Shown: in pieces, positions 52,633-62,386 of the stretch
How the letters are laid out: each line of letters opens with the position of its first letter
How positions within the stretch are numbered: position 1 is the stretch's first letter
Source: Jingyaoa shaoxingensis
GTDB taxonomy: Bacteria > Bacillota > Clostridia > Lachnospirales > Lachnospiraceae
Assembly: GCF_014385005.1 (NCBI RefSeq)
Contig: NZ_JACRSZ010000012.1
Location: 1 to 64,000, forward strand
Direction: 5' to 3'
Length of the DNA: 64,000 nt
The notes under the pieces: generated by a model
Told to the model about the DNA's origin: nothing
Seen by the model: only the letters and a program-made list of their open reading frames with translations
The model's database searches: none
Made by a program: the position numbers and the translations under genes

Positions 52633-53808
52633 CTATTTTTCTGTCAGATATTCTTTCATCAGCTTGTTCAGCATGGTAGCCTGTTCCGGTCCGAATCCTA
52701 TGCTACATTCTTTTAATACCACCCGTTTGCCCTGATGGCGCATGGTACATGCAAGCTGTACGGCGATCCGCTCATGATTACTGTCATATGGTACGATAAG
52801 GATCTCATCACAGCCTTCCGGTTCGATCTTCTGATGCTTCAATGCTGACAGCAATTCGTCAATTACCACTACGAATCCGATGGAAGGAGCATCTTTTCCG
52901 AAATGCTTCAGCAGGTTATCATAACGCCCACCTTTTACCACAGCATCTCCGCTCCCGTATGTATAACCGCGGAAAAAGATACCGGTATAATAATTATATC
53001 TGCTCAGCATACTCAGGTCAAAGCTGACATACTGTGCCACATCATAATATTCCAGAATGCGGTAGATCTCTTTTAACCGTACAATGGCTGCTCTTGCTTC
53101 TTCATTCGTCGCATACTCCATCGCTTTCTCCAGAATATCCACAGAACCGTACAGCTCCGGAAGTGCCATCAGTGCGTTCCTTACTTTTCCGTGAATCTCT
53201 AACTGATCCAGAATGGATTCCACACCGAAAATATTCCGGTTAGCTATAAAATCCTTTAATTTCCCTTCTGATTCTTCATCAATGATCACATCTTTTAAAA
53301 TGCTCTTGAAATAGTCCAGCTGTCCCACGCTGATCTGAAGTTCTTTTAATCCTGCACTTTTCAGGCAGTCCACCACCATGGCAACAATCTCTGCATCTGC
53401 CTGCGGAGAATCAGCTCCGATGAATTCTGCTCCAAGATGCGTCGTTTCTTTCAGTCTGCCCTGATAGCTGGAATTGTTGATAAAAGTATTGCCCTGATAA
53501 CAGAGTCTGATCTCGCCCTTTTCCTGCTGAAAATACTTGGATACGGCTCTTGCTATAGACGGAGTAATATCTGGTCTGAGCACGAGTGTATTTCCTTCCC
53601 GGTCAAAAAACTTATATAGATCCTTGGAGGGAGTCGTTCCCACTGACTTGTTAAACACATCAAAGAATTCAAATGTCGGGGTTTCAATGTCTCGGTAGCC
53701 ATATCCTTTTAGGACTTCATGAAGCTTATTCTGGAGCTTCAGTTTTCTCTCACACTCATCATTGTAAATGTCCCGGACACCATCCGGTGTATGTAATAAT
53801 CTTTCCAT
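52633..53808 (-). CDS. hisZ: ATP phosphoribosyltransferase regulatory subunit
   Basis: A 391-residue HisZ from ATG 53808 (AAGGAGAAG upstream). It looks like histidyl-tRNA synthetase at the N-terminus ([28 protein letters not shown]) and has [13 protein letters not shown], but lacks the full synthetase anticodon domain and follows hisG partner logic. It activates HisG and confers histidine feedback. First gene of the operon. Confidence 0.93.
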   Translation of the reverse strand: MERLLHTPDGVRDIYNDECERKLKLQNKLHEVLKGYGYRDIETPTFEFFDVFNKSVGTTPSKDLYKFFDREGNTLVLRPDITPSIARAVSKYFQQEKGEIRLCYQGNTFINNSSYQGRLKETTHLGAEFIGADSPQADAEIVAMVVDCLKSAGLKELQISVGQLDYFKSILKDVIIDEESEGKLKDFIANRNIFGVESILDQLEIHGKVRNALMALPELYGSVDILEKAMEYATNEEARAAIVRLKEIYRILEYYDVAQYVSFDLSMLSRYNYYTGIFFRGYTYGSGDAVVKGGRYDNLLKHFGKDAPSIGFVVVIDELLSALKHQKIEPEGCDEILIVPYDSNHERIAVQLACTMRHQGKRVVLKECSIGFGPEQATMLNKLMKEYLTEK

Positions 53809-53866
53809 AATTTCTTCTCCTTGCACTTTTCTATAGTGCAGTGTTAATTCGCTAAATCACCGTATC

Positions 53867-53895
53867 ATTATAAAAGTCTAAGGGCAAATTGTCAA
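53867..53895 (-). promoter_or_regulatory. Histidine operon promoter
   Basis: Minus strand perfect -35 TTGACA (53890-53895) and -10 TATAAT (53867-53872) with 17-nt spacing. The TGA stop codon of recU lies inside the -35 hexamer. The leader of about 55 nt is too short for a T-box or His-rich leader peptide, and none was seen. Confidence 0.88.
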
Positions 53896-54425
53896 TCCCT
53901 GTGTGCCAAATCTTTTTGCAGTCCATCCAGATAGGGAACAAAAACTCCATGTTTGGGCTGCAGTGTATATTCCATATCCAGTTCTTCCATGCGGAAGCTT
54001 TTCCTGCCTCCCGCTTCCTTCCGGTTCCAAAACTTCATCATATCATGATAGGTCAGATAATAAAGCAGATCCTTGCTGCTGTAATAGATCAGCAGGAAAG
54101 CCACACCTCCCTGTTTTTCAAACTCTGTCATGAAGCGTACCTGATGCTCATGGAGATTCTGGAGAGCAAAGGTATCACTACTGCACTCCTTGGCATCAAA
54201 ACACACTGGGATTCCCTGCACACAGCCTATATAATCCACCGTACTTTTCTGTTCAAAATAGGCCAGTGTAATATGCCGGCTCTGTTTATCCATCTGAATG
54301 GGCGTAATCGGTGTGGGGATTTTCTGTATCAATGCCAGTCCCTTTTCCAGATAGATCTCATTGGAGCGGTTAATCAGATCTTCTAATACCGATCCTCGTA
54401 AGCCTCTGGAATTCCATGTTGACAT
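53892..54425 (-). CDS. recU: Holliday junction resolvase RecU
   Basis: A 177-residue protein with NSRGLRGSVLEDLINRSNEIY at its start (partly quoted as the RG..LE..I..SN pattern), the nuclease block STVDYIGCVQGIPVCFDAKEC (Asp and Asp-Ala-Lys catalytic residues) and FLLIYYSSKDLLYYL. RecU cuts recombination intermediates with RuvAB in Firmicutes. Its ATG overlaps the stop of the rluD-like gene. Confidence 0.92.
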   Translation of the reverse strand: MSTWNSRGLRGSVLEDLINRSNEIYLEKGLALIQKIPTPITPIQMDKQSRHITLAYFEQKSTVDYIGCVQGIPVCFDAKECSSDTFALQNLHEHQVRFMTEFEKQGGVAFLLIYYSSKDLLYYLTYHDMMKFWNRKEAGGRKSFRMEELDMEYTLQPKHGVFVPYLDGLQKDLAHRD

Positions 54426-55426
54426 TATGCTTCTCCTTTCATGACTCTCTGGAATTCTCCCGGGAGCGGTGCAGTAAATTCTCTGCCTGAAAGATAGGAA
54501 AATGTTCCGGAAAGTTCCGGGAATACTACCCGCTGCGCATGAAGCATCTGACTGCGCACCCTGTAGTGCTCTTCATAATAGTGATTCACCGGTACATGCC
54601 CATACTTGCTATCCCCAATCATCGGATGTCCTATACTTGCCAGATGCGCACGGATCTGATGAGAACGTCCTGTCACCAACAGCACCTCCAGAAGTGTTGC
54701 ATTCTTTAGCTGCTTTATCGGATGGTATTCTGTAATAATCTTCTTTGCATCCGGTACGTCTTCTTTCAGAATCTTTACTTTATTTGTCTTTTCATCCTTT
54801 AACAAATACCCTTCTATCCGGCTGGATTGATCGATATGCCCTTCTACCAGTGCACAGTAATACTTGTGCATTGAACGCATCTTCAACATCTCTGACAGTG
54901 CCTGTAAACCTGCCAGGGTCTTTCCTGCCAGTACCAGCCCGCTGGTGTTCCGGTCCAAACGGTTGCACACGGCCGGGCGGAATGTCTGAAGTTCTTCTGC
55001 TGTAATCTGACCGTTCTCGCACAGATAAGCGATCATCTGTTCATTAATAGAGATATCCTCAGGCTGTGCTTTCTGAGAAAGTACACCGATTGGTTTATTG
55101 ATCAGCAGAATATGCTCATCTTCATAAATAATCTGATCTTTTTTCAGGGACGGAATCTTCGCAAAAGTCTCTGAAACTTTCGTTTCTTTCTTTTCTCCTA
55201 TATTTACGGTACTGAACTTCTTCCAGGTGTCATCACTGAAAAAGATCTTGATGCTGTCCTCTTTTTCCAGAATTTCTTTTCCGGTTGCCTTTTTTCCATT
55301 TAAGGTAATATTTTTCTTTCGAAGCATCTTATAGAGAAAGCTGGACGGCGCAGTATTTAAATAGCGCCCCAGCAGCTTGTCTAACCGTTGTCCTGCTTCA
55401 TTTGTAGATACCAGAATTTCTTTCAT
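54425..55426 (-). CDS. RluA/RluD-family pseudouridine synthase
   Basis: A 333-residue protein from ATG 55426 (AGGAG upstream). An S4-like RNA-binding domain (about 10-70, including EAGQRLDKLLGRYL) precedes the synthase core, with the catalytic Asp in CNRLDRNTSGLVL (usually HRLD) and LVTGRSHQIRAHLASIGHP. It modifies uridines in 23S rRNA or tRNA; the exact position cannot be read. Start-stop overlap with recU. Confidence 0.92.
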   Translation of the reverse strand: MKEILVSTNEAGQRLDKLLGRYLNTAPSSFLYKMLRKKNITLNGKKATGKEILEKEDSIKIFFSDDTWKKFSTVNIGEKKETKVSETFAKIPSLKKDQIIYEDEHILLINKPIGVLSQKAQPEDISINEQMIAYLCENGQITAEELQTFRPAVCNRLDRNTSGLVLAGKTLAGLQALSEMLKMRSMHKYYCALVEGHIDQSSRIEGYLLKDEKTNKVKILKEDVPDAKKIITEYHPIKQLKNATLLEVLLVTGRSHQIRAHLASIGHPMIGDSKYGHVPVNHYYEEHYRVRSQMLHAQRVVFPELSGTFSYLSGREFTAPLPGEFQRVMKGEA

Positions 55427-55494
55427 AATTATCTCCTGATTAATCTGTAATGAGTCCTCCATGGATTATTCCGTTTCCTGCCTTTTCCCTGATA

Positions 55495-56100
55495 TCAGAT
55501 GGAAATAGCCAGAATGACCGCTTTTACCAGTTCATTTCTGGTTGCGTTTGGATAACGTTCATCTGGCGTAAATGGCACCTGTGCTTCTTTTTCCAGATGA
55601 TCCGGATATAGTTCATCCACTCTTCTGAGGAACTGCTTTTGATCCGTAAAGATCTTCACATTTGCCCGAAATCCATTTCCCTGAAGGATTTTTTTGATAT
55701 GCTGTTCTGCAAAAGAAGGATCTGATTTCGGACTCTGGGTAAAACCGACTACATTCAGTCCGCTGATCACCATGCAGACGAACGGTGTATTTTTCTCGTA
55801 TGCACTGACGGTTGCTTCGTAGATTACCGTCATATCTTTAACATGTGCTGCAATCTCATCGTACTGCTTTTGTGTAATCGGCTTCTGAAGCCAGATCATA
55901 ATCATGTTTACCGCAAATTTGCTCGCTGGAAGACAGCCAAGAATTGCTACCAACGTAAACATATTTTTTCTTGTATGAGTAATATATAATCCCGTCAGAA
56001 AAATAATGACAGGAATAGCAAACATCAGTATTGTAATAGCCACTCTTTTTTTCTTCTGACTGTTAATATATCCAAAATCACCTTTTTGTATTTTTGCCAT
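55495..56100 (-). CDS. Hypothetical membrane protein
   Basis: A 201-residue protein with a basic N-terminus, two membrane helices (about 20-40 and 48-68) and a cytoplasmic domain (75-201) with alternating strands and helices (VKDMTVIYEATVSAYEKN, FVCMVISGLNVVGF). No known family recognised. It sits between ygiQ and the rluD-like gene in one run, 13 nt after ygiQ. Confidence 0.75.
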   Translation of the reverse strand: MAKIQKGDFGYINSQKKKRVAITILMFAIPVIIFLTGLYITHTRKNMFTLVAILGCLPASKFAVNMIMIWLQKPITQKQYDEIAAHVKDMTVIYEATVSAYEKNTPFVCMVISGLNVVGFTQSPKSDPSFAEQHIKKILQGNGFRANVKIFTDQKQFLRRVDELYPDHLEKEAQVPFTPDERYPNATRNELVKAVILAISI

Positions 56101-56113
56101 AATTGTGCCTTTC

Positions 56114-58084
56114 CTATTTCTTTTTCATCTGATGTACGTTTCGGATGGTCTTTTTCTTTCCAGTTCCCATACTTTTTCCATTTTTTCTGGTATCATGGTT
56201 TCTGATACCGTCTGTACTGCTTCGCTGATCGGCATTTTTTCTGTTTGCCGGCTGTTTTTCTCTGTTCCGGTCTCTCTGGCCAATATTTTTCCTCGGGCGA
56301 ATCAGGCATTCGCTGCCAAATCCAATCAGATCTTCTCTATGCTCTTTTAAAAGTGCTTCTTTTACCAGATCGTAATTCTTCGGATCCCTATATTGAATGA
56401 GGGCGCGCTGCATTGCCTTTTCATGAGGATTCTTCGGCACATAGACCGGCTGCATGGTTCTCGGATCCACTCCGGTATAATACATACAGGTGGAAATGGT
56501 AGACGGAGTCGGATAAAAGTCCTGCACCTGTTCCGGCATATAGCCCAAATCTCTTAAGTACTCAGCCAGATCTATCGCCTCTTTTAATGTAGACCCCGGA
56601 TGAGATGACATCAGATACGGCACCAGAAACTGATTCATACCATAAGCTTTATTCAGCTTTTTATATTTGTCCACAAATTTCCGGTACACAGCATTCTCCG
56701 GTTTTCCCATCTTTTCAAGGACTTCATCTGAAATATGCTCCGGTGCTACCTTGAGCTGTCCACTGACATGATACTGTATCAGTTCCCTGAAAAATGTATC
56801 ATCTTTATCCTCTATCAGATAGTCGAATCGGATACCGGAACGAATAAATACTTTTTTCACCTTTGGCAAAGCTCTGAGCTTGCGCAGAAGCTGCAGATAA
56901 TCAGAATGATCCACCTGAAGGTTCTTACATGGCTTTGGGAACAGACACTGTCTTTTCACACAGACCCCTTTTTCCAGCTGCTTCTCACAGGATGGCTGAC
57001 GGAAATTCGCCGTCGGTCCTCCCACATCATGGATGTAGCCTTTAAAATCTTTATCCTCAATGAATTTTTTTGCTTCATTGAGCAATGATTCATGACTTCT
57101 GGTCTGAATGATTCTTCCCTGATGAAATGTCAGTGCACAGAAATTGCATCCGCCATAGCATCCCCGATTGCTGACCAGTGAAAACTTCACTTCTTCAATG
57201 GCCGGCACTCCGCCATCGCAGTCATACATCGGATGCCAGGTACGTTGGTAATCCAGTCCATATACGATATCCATTTCATCCTGCGTCAGAGGCTTCTGCG
57301 GTGGATTTTGTACTACAGCAATTCCATTTGGATATTCTTCTGCCAGACGCTTGCCACTGAATGGATCCGTATTGCAGTACTGAATATAGAAGCTTCTTGC
57401 ATAATTCAATCTGTCTTCTGTCAGAGATTCATAGGATGGAAGTTTCATGACATCATAGACATCTTCCAGATGACTGGTTCTGTATACTGTTCCATCAATA
57501 AAGGTAATATCTTTGATATCCAGTCCGGAATCCAGTGCCTCAGCTATCTCAACAATAGATCGTTCTCCCATTCCATATGAAAGCAGATCTGCTCCGGAAT
57601 CCAGTAATATAGAATGTTTCAGAGAATCTGACCAGTAATCATAATGTGCCAGTCTGCGAAGACTTGCTTCTATTCCACCGATAATCACTGGTGTCTTTTT
57701 ATAAGTCTTACGAATCAGATTACAGTAGACAACCGTTGCATGATCCGGCCGCTTTCCCATGACTCCTCCGGGAGAAAAGGCATCCGTTCTTCGTCTCTTT
57801 TTAGATACGGAATAATGGTTGACCATGGAGTCCATGTTCCCACCTGATACCAGAAAACCCAGACGTGGTTCCCCAAGTACGGTAATACTCTTGTCATCTT
57901 TCCAGTCCGGCTGTGCAATGATCCCCACAGAATAACCGTGATGCTCCAGCACTCTGCTGATCACTGCATGAGCAAAGGATGGATGATCTACATAAGCGTC
58001 TCCTGTTACATATACAAAATCTAGCTGCTTTATCTTTCGCTGTGCCATGTCCTTTGTTGACACCGGCAAAAATCCATTTGTCAT
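56114..58084 (-). CDS. ygiQ: YgiQ-family radical SAM protein
   Basis: A 656-residue protein. The N-terminal B12-binding-like domain ([20 protein letters not shown]) leads into the radical SAM core with [16 protein letters not shown] (CxxxCxxC) and later [10 protein letters not shown] and [14 protein letters not shown], all typical of UPF0313/YgiQ. A basic, low-complexity tail (about 600-656) is present. Function of the family is not established. It overlaps the pseudouridine synthase gene upstream by 4 nt. Confidence 0.95.
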   Translation of the reverse strand: MTNGFLPVSTKDMAQRKIKQLDFVYVTGDAYVDHPSFAHAVISRVLEHHGYSVGIIAQPDWKDDKSITVLGEPRLGFLVSGGNMDSMVNHYSVSKKRRRTDAFSPGGVMGKRPDHATVVYCNLIRKTYKKTPVIIGGIEASLRRLAHYDYWSDSLKHSILLDSGADLLSYGMGERSIVEIAEALDSGLDIKDITFIDGTVYRTSHLEDVYDVMKLPSYESLTEDRLNYARSFYIQYCNTDPFSGKRLAEEYPNGIAVVQNPPQKPLTQDEMDIVYGLDYQRTWHPMYDCDGGVPAIEEVKFSLVSNRGCYGGCNFCALTFHQGRIIQTRSHESLLNEAKKFIEDKDFKGYIHDVGGPTANFRQPSCEKQLEKGVCVKRQCLFPKPCKNLQVDHSDYLQLLRKLRALPKVKKVFIRSGIRFDYLIEDKDDTFFRELIQYHVSGQLKVAPEHISDEVLEKMGKPENAVYRKFVDKYKKLNKAYGMNQFLVPYLMSSHPGSTLKEAIDLAEYLRDLGYMPEQVQDFYPTPSTISTCMYYTGVDPRTMQPVYVPKNPHEKAMQRALIQYRDPKNYDLVKEALLKEHREDLIGFGSECLIRPRKNIGQRDRNREKQPANRKNADQRSSTDGIRNHDTRKNGKSMGTGKKKTIRNVHQMKKK

Positions 58085-58815
58085 TCTTTTCCCCTAACTT
58101 TTTTTAAATTCTCTGTTTCTTCCTTCCTCAGTTTCCGGAAGGTTCCTTTCGCAAGGCTGTCATCCAGCTTCAGACTTCCCATGGAGATTCTCTTTAAATA
58201 CAGTACTTCATGCCCGGTCACATGACACATACGCTTAATCTGATGATAGCGTCCTTCTCTGACTGTGATCTCAACTTCACTGTAATTCTCTGCTTCATTT
58301 GTACTTAATATACGAAGCCCTGCAGGCAGTGTCTGCTTCTCATCCCCGATGTCCAGCCCTTTTTCAAATAACGGTATGCATTCCGGTTCCATAATGCCAG
58401 ACACTTTCGCGAAATAGGTCTTAGGCACATGCTTTTTCGGAGACAACAGCTGATGCGCTAGTTCTCCGTCATCTGTGATCAAAAGCAACCCTTCTGTATC
58501 CTTATCCAGCCTTCCCACCGGAAAAAGCCGCTCTTTTCTTGGAGAATCAATCAGATCCATTACTGTCTTCTCTGATCCGTCTCTGGTCGCCGTCAGATAT
58601 CCTGCCGGTTTATGCAGCAGAATATACTCATGTTTTTCGCTGCTTACCAATTTCCCGTCAACCAGAATCTGATCTGTCTGCGGATCCACTTTTGTTTCAC
58701 CACCTCTGGGGAAGAGCTCATTCACCTGTACTCTCCCCTGCTTCAACATTTTCTTTACTTCACTTCTGGTTCCCATTCCCGCATTTGCCAGGAATTTGTC
58801 TAATCGTTCTGCCAT
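58081..58815 (-). CDS. RsuA/RluB-family pseudouridine synthase
   Basis: A 244-residue protein with an N-terminal S4 domain ([20 protein letters not shown]), the catalytic block [19 protein letters not shown], and the [11 protein letters not shown] motif. The short length and the [11 protein letters not shown] motif place it with the RsuA/RluB/RluE/F group acting on rRNA. Overlaps relQ by 16 nt. Confidence 0.93.
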   Translation of the reverse strand: MAERLDKFLANAGMGTRSEVKKMLKQGRVQVNELFPRGGETKVDPQTDQILVDGKLVSSEKHEYILLHKPAGYLTATRDGSEKTVMDLIDSPRKERLFPVGRLDKDTEGLLLITDDGELAHQLLSPKKHVPKTYFAKVSGIMEPECIPLFEKGLDIGDEKQTLPAGLRILSTNEAENYSEVEITVREGRYHQIKRMCHVTGHEVLYLKRISMGSLKLDDSLAKGTFRKLRKEETENLKKVRGKE

Positions 58816-59624
58816 ACCTTAAATTCTATCCCCTGTGCTTTATATCCTTCTGCAATAATATCCAGATTCTTATGAAAACGGATCAGCTTTTCCAGATTAT
58901 CTTTCTCATAGACTTCATAGAATTCATCCTGGATCTTCGCCACATCACGCTTATTCGCCACTGCATACAGATTCTGTATGGTCAGAAGGATCTCTGTCAC
59001 AATGTTCGCACGGATTTGCATAGAATTCTGCGCATCCATAATCTCATTGCGCACTTCTGACATCTCCCGGTCCAATACCACAATAGCATCTGCTGCATTG
59101 CACAGCTTCTCCTTGATATGATCCGGTATATTCTGCTTATACTTATACTGAAGGGAATGTTCTATGGTAGACCAGAAATTCATTCCCATGGTACGGATCT
59201 GTATCTCTACCTTCAGTGTCTTCGGTCCATTCAGAGTCTGCACTTGATAATCTACAATCATGTGATAACTGCGGTACCCACTGGTCTTCTCGTTGGTAAT
59301 GTAATCCTTTTCCTCACGAACTGCCATATCTGCGCGAAATCGGATAATCGATACTACTTTTTCAATATCTTCCACAAACTGGCAAATGATCCGGATGCCT
59401 GCAATGTCATCCAGTTCCTGCTCCATCTGTTCCAACTCCAGATTCTTCTTTTTCAGTTTATCCAGAATACTGGATACCGACTTCACACGACCAGAGACTT
59501 CCTCAATCGGGCAATACAGCCCCCTTGCTTTATGTTCGTATTTTAAATGCTCGAATTTAGTAATCAGTTCTTTTACAGCCAGATCATAAGGATCCAGGAA
59601 TTCTCTCCATAACTGTATTTTCAT
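58800..59624 (-). CDS. relQ: Small alarmone (p)ppGpp synthetase, RelQ-like
   Basis: A 274-residue RelA/SpoT synthetase domain protein without hydrolase, TGS or ACT domains. Key parts are VSSILDKLKKKNLELEQMEQ (partly quoted), IAGIRIICQFVEDI, TSGYRSYHMIVDY, and the GDP/GTP-binding EIQIRTMGMNFWSTIEHSLQYKY. It makes ppGpp from GTP or GDP and ATP upon envelope or other stress. First gene of the relQ-rsuA-ygiQ-hyp-rlu-recU run; own promoter at 59671-59699. Confidence 0.93.
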   Translation of the reverse strand: MKIQLWREFLDPYDLAVKELITKFEHLKYEHKARGLYCPIEEVSGRVKSVSSILDKLKKKNLELEQMEQELDDIAGIRIICQFVEDIEKVVSIIRFRADMAVREEKDYITNEKTSGYRSYHMIVDYQVQTLNGPKTLKVEIQIRTMGMNFWSTIEHSLQYKYKQNIPDHIKEKLCNAADAIVVLDREMSEVRNEIMDAQNSMQIRANIVTEILLTIQNLYAVANKRDVAKIQDEFYEVYEKDNLEKLIRFHKNLDIIAEGYKAQGIEFKVWQND

Positions 59625-59649
59625 AGTTTAACACCTGCTTTCTGTTCTA

Positions 59650-59678
59650 TTGCAGAGTAAATCAAAATAAAGTATACC
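59650..59678 (+). promoter_or_regulatory. Candidate ylbJ promoter
   Basis: Plus strand -35 TTGCAG (59650-59655), 17-nt spacer, -10 TATACC (59673-59678). A sporulation sigma promoter might be used instead; none could be confirmed. Confidence 0.5.
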
Positions 59679-59699
59679 ACAGTCCTTTTTTCAATTCAA
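59671..59699 (-). promoter_or_regulatory. relQ promoter, overlapping the divergent ylbJ promoter
   Basis: Minus strand -35 TTGAAT (59694-59699), 17-nt spacer, -10 TATACT (59671-59676). The ylbJ -10 (TATACC, 59673-59678) on the plus strand shares the same bases, so the two promoters should compete. Confidence 0.75.
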
Positions 59700-59717
59700 A
59701 TGCAAAGGCGGGTTTTT

Positions 59718-60680
59718 ATGAAGCATTTTCTGACCGGATTTACTATCTGTTTTCTTTTTCTGTATCTGTTGTTATTTCCACAAAACGGGTTGTACGCCTG
59801 CACTCATGCATTGGCGTTATGGTCTGGTTCTGTAGTACCGGCACTGTTCCCGGTTATGATTCTGTCCAGGCTACTGATCTCTACAGATATCCTTTACTTC
59901 ATTCTGAAACCCATAGCATTTCTGTGCAGAAGCTTTTTTGATTTATCTTTTTATGGATCCTATGCTCTGCTTTTGGGCTATGTATGCGGATATCCCATGG
60001 GAGTGAAAACGATTGCCGATCTGGAAGATGATCGTCTCATCTCCCAGGAAGAAGGACACTTTCTTGCCAGATTTATTAATAACGTCAGTCCCAGTTTTCT
60101 TGTCGACTATGTCTGTACAGAACTTTTACGGAACTCTGTAGCTGCGTCTGCATGCATGGTGATCATATATGGTGCTTCTCTGACCTATGGCGCTGTCACA
60201 GCCATTTTTCGTAAAAATACAGGCAGCAGGCTCTCCTATACAGAGAAAGCTATCGCACAACCTGACCGGAGCCGCAAGAAATCCACTCGTTTTTCTTTCC
60301 TGCTGCTTCTGGATCATACTTTGGAAGACAGTATTTTACAGATTTTGAAAATTGGCGGATATATGGTTCTTTTTTCTGTGTTATCTTCAGTTGTATATGC
60401 AGTTTCCTTCTTACCTGATGAAGCCAGGGCGACACTGTCAGCTGTTCTGGAGATTTCCTGTGGTGCACAGCAGATTGCTCTACTCTCCTGCCCTGCTTTT
60501 CTCAGAGGGATCCTCCTGACCGCTTCCATTTCCTTTGGTGGACTCTGCAGTGCTTTTCAGTCTTCCGCTTTTTTGCAGCGAACAGGTACCTCTCTGCCAG
60601 AATATATAAAAGCCAAGGCAATGATTTCACTCATTGCCCTGGCATATTATCTGCTATATTCAAATTCTGTACATCTTTAA
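59718..60680 (+). CDS. ylbJ: YlbJ-family sporulation integral membrane protein
   Basis: A 320-residue protein from ATG 59718 (AAAGGCGGG upstream) with about eight membrane segments. The conserved blocks SGSVVPALFPVMILSRLL, GYVCGYPMGVKTIADL and FINNVSPSFLVDYV are nucleoside-recognition (Gate) motifs of the YlbJ/SpoVM-type family. In Bacillus ylbJ is needed for spore cortex formation and follows rsmD-coaD; here it is on the opposite strand next to the same genes. Its last codons hold a hairpin that can terminate the facing operon. Confidence 0.88.
   Translation: MKHFLTGFTICFLFLYLLLFPQNGLYACTHALALWSGSVVPALFPVMILSRLLISTDILYFILKPIAFLCRSFFDLSFYGSYALLLGYVCGYPMGVKTIADLEDDRLISQEEGHFLARFINNVSPSFLVDYVCTELLRNSVAASACMVIIYGASLTYGAVTAIFRKNTGSRLSYTEKAIAQPDRSRKKSTRFSFLLLLDHTLEDSILQILKIGGYMVLFSVLSSVVYAVSFLPDEARATLSAVLEISCGAQQIALLSCPAFLRGILLTASISFGGLCSAFQSSAFLQRTGTSLPEYIKAKAMISLIALAYYLLYSNSVHL
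60612..60643 (-). terminator. Terminator inside the 3' end of ylbJ for the facing operon
   Basis: Minus-strand arms GCCAGGGCAATGA and TCATTGCCTTGGC (60631-60643 and 60612-60624) pair over 13 bp with one G-U and a 6-nt loop, followed by TTTTATATATT. It lies 50 nt beyond the stop of the coiled-coil gene, while its DNA codes for the ylbJ C-terminus. Confidence 0.7.
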
Positions 60681-60692
60681 AAAACGTTTCTC

Positions 60693-61301
60693 TTATTCTT
60701 CCGCTTCAGCCTCTTCGTCTGCCGCAGCATAATCCTGCGGTTCATAATTGCTAGTATTCTGTGTCTGCGGAGACAGTTCCATTCTGTTCTTGGTAACGAT
60801 ATCATAACATGACTGAATGGAGTTAATGAATGTATTATACTTGGAACTCACTGTGTCTGATGCATGGCTCATGATCTGTTCCAGATTTGCCAGCATATCA
60901 TCAGTATAGCTGATTGCGCTCATACGAATATTATTGGCATCTTCTGTAGCGGAATCCAGAATCTGCTGTGCCTGCTGACGGCTCTGATCCAGCAGCTGCT
61001 GAGACTGGTTTCTTGCTTCGTGCATAACCTCACTCTCTTCTACCATCTGCTGTTGTCTCTCTGTTGCATCGGCAATCAGTGCATCGGCCTTTGTCTGTGC
61101 ATCGGCAAGAATCGCATCCTTATTGCTGATAATCTTCTGGTATCTCTTAATCTCATCTGGAGTCTTCATACGAAGTTCTCTCAAAAGTTCTTCCAACTCT
61201 TCCTTGTTCACTACGATCTTGGTAGATGACAGTGGCTGGAACTTACAACTGTCCACGTATTCTTCGATTTCTTCAATAATCTGCTCAATTCTGCTGCTCA
61301 T
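60693..61301 (-). CDS. Coiled-coil protein (V-type ATPase subunit H-like / DivIVA-like)
   Basis: A 202-residue protein from ATG 61301 (AAGGAG upstream). Residues about 1-60 are helical and acidic; 60-165 form a long coiled coil rich in Gln and Ala (QQAQQILDSATEDANNIR); the acidic tail ends EEAEAEE. It is a conserved Clostridia gene following coaD. It is often labelled an ATPase subunit-like protein, yet a DivIVA-type structural role is as likely. Function unknown. Confidence 0.8.
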   Translation of the reverse strand: MSSRIEQIIEEIEEYVDSCKFQPLSSTKIVVNKEELEELLRELRMKTPDEIKRYQKIISNKDAILADAQTKADALIADATERQQQMVEESEVMHEARNQSQQLLDQSRQQAQQILDSATEDANNIRMSAISYTDDMLANLEQIMSHASDTVSSKYNTFINSIQSCYDIVTKNRMELSPQTQNTSNYEPQDYAAADEEAEAEE

Positions 61302-61319
61302 CTTATCTCTCCTTACCAA

Positions 61320-61799
61320 TTATTTCTGCATTTTTCTGTTAATCTCTGATACAACTTCTTCCGGAACGAACTTTGATATATCTCCTCCATATAAAGCCAC
61401 TTCTTTGACTGTTGATGAACTCAGGTAAGCATACTCAAGACTGGTCGTTAAAAATATCGTGTCAATTTCCGGATCCATAATTCTATTCGTCTGCGCCATC
61501 TGCAATTCATACTCAAAATCCGTAATTGCGCGAAGTCCCCTTACCAGGAACTGCGCATGACATTCTTTTACAAAATCGATGGATAATCCATCAAAGGATT
61601 CTACTCGTATATTGCTGATATCCTTTGTCACTTTCTTAAGTATATTAACACGTTCTTCTACAGAAAACAACGGATTTTTTTTATTATTCTGCAAGACAGC
61701 CACAACCAGCTCATCCACCAGTGCTGCCGAACGCTTCATCACATCCAGATGTCCTAACGTAACCGGATCAAAACTTCCCGGATATACTGCTCTCTTCAT
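61320..61799 (-). CDS. coaD: Phosphopantetheine adenylyltransferase
   Basis: A 159-residue protein with the nucleotidyltransferase start [17 protein letters not shown] (TxGH), [19 protein letters not shown], and [13 protein letters not shown]. Makes dephospho-CoA from phosphopantetheine and ATP. 6 nt after rsmD, the usual pair. Confidence 0.97.
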   Translation of the reverse strand: MKRAVYPGSFDPVTLGHLDVMKRSAALVDELVVAVLQNNKKNPLFSVEERVNILKKVTKDISNIRVESFDGLSIDFVKECHAQFLVRGLRAITDFEYELQMAQTNRIMDPEIDTIFLTTSLEYAYLSSSTVKEVALYGGDISKFVPEEVVSEINRKMQK

Positions 61800-61805
61800 A
61801 CTTTT

Positions 61806-62381
61806 CTATTCCCTCACTGCATCATCTGAGCTCTTTTTTTCGATGAACACATGTGCATTTGTCTTGTATTTTTTGTATTTTTTAATCTTGTAGCCCATTG
61901 ATTCCACCCAGGAGAATCCAGTCTCCAGCGAAGCCTCTACAATCAGCACGGTATATGCATCCACAAGATCAGAATTCTGCAGTGCCCGAAGTACCTGCTT
62001 CTCCCATTCATGGTTATAGGGTGGATCCATGAAAATGAAATCATAGGCCCCACGTCCTGCCAGACGCCCAAGTGCCTGGAAAACATCTGTCTGTAATACT
62101 TCAGCATGCTCCTGCAACTGTGTGAACTGCAGGTTCTCTCTGATACAGGTTGCCGCCTTCGGATTAGACTCCACAAATACTGCTTCCCGCGCCCCCCGGC
62201 TTAATGCTTCTATACCAATTGCCCCACTGCCACTGAAAAGATCCAAGAATCTGCATCCCGGAATGTCCGTCTGCAGCATGTTAAACAATGTCTCCTTTAT
62301 ACGGTCTGTCGTTGGCCTGGTATCAAGTCCCTCAATTGTCTTTAAGTTCAGATGTTTTGCCGAACCCGCAATTACTCTCAT
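61806..62381 (-). CDS. rsmD: 16S rRNA (guanine966-N2)-methyltransferase
   Basis: A 191-residue protein starting MRVIAGSAKHLNLKT, with SAM motif FLDLFSGSGAIGIEALSRGA and the catalytic FIFMDPPY. Methylates G966 of 16S rRNA. 5 nt after the phosphate transporter gene and before coaD. Confidence 0.96.
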   Translation of the reverse strand: MRVIAGSAKHLNLKTIEGLDTRPTTDRIKETLFNMLQTDIPGCRFLDLFSGSGAIGIEALSRGAREAVFVESNPKAATCIRENLQFTQLQEHAEVLQTDVFQALGRLAGRGAYDFIFMDPPYNHEWEKQVLRALQNSDLVDAYTVLIVEASLETGFSWVESMGYKIKKYKKYKTNAHVFIEKKSSDDAVRE

Positions 62382-62386
62382 AACTT

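Noticed and set aside
53809..53895. T-box or histidine leader peptide ahead of the his operon
   Set aside because: The leader is only about 55 nt and has no run of His codons, no specifier stem and no T-box sequence.
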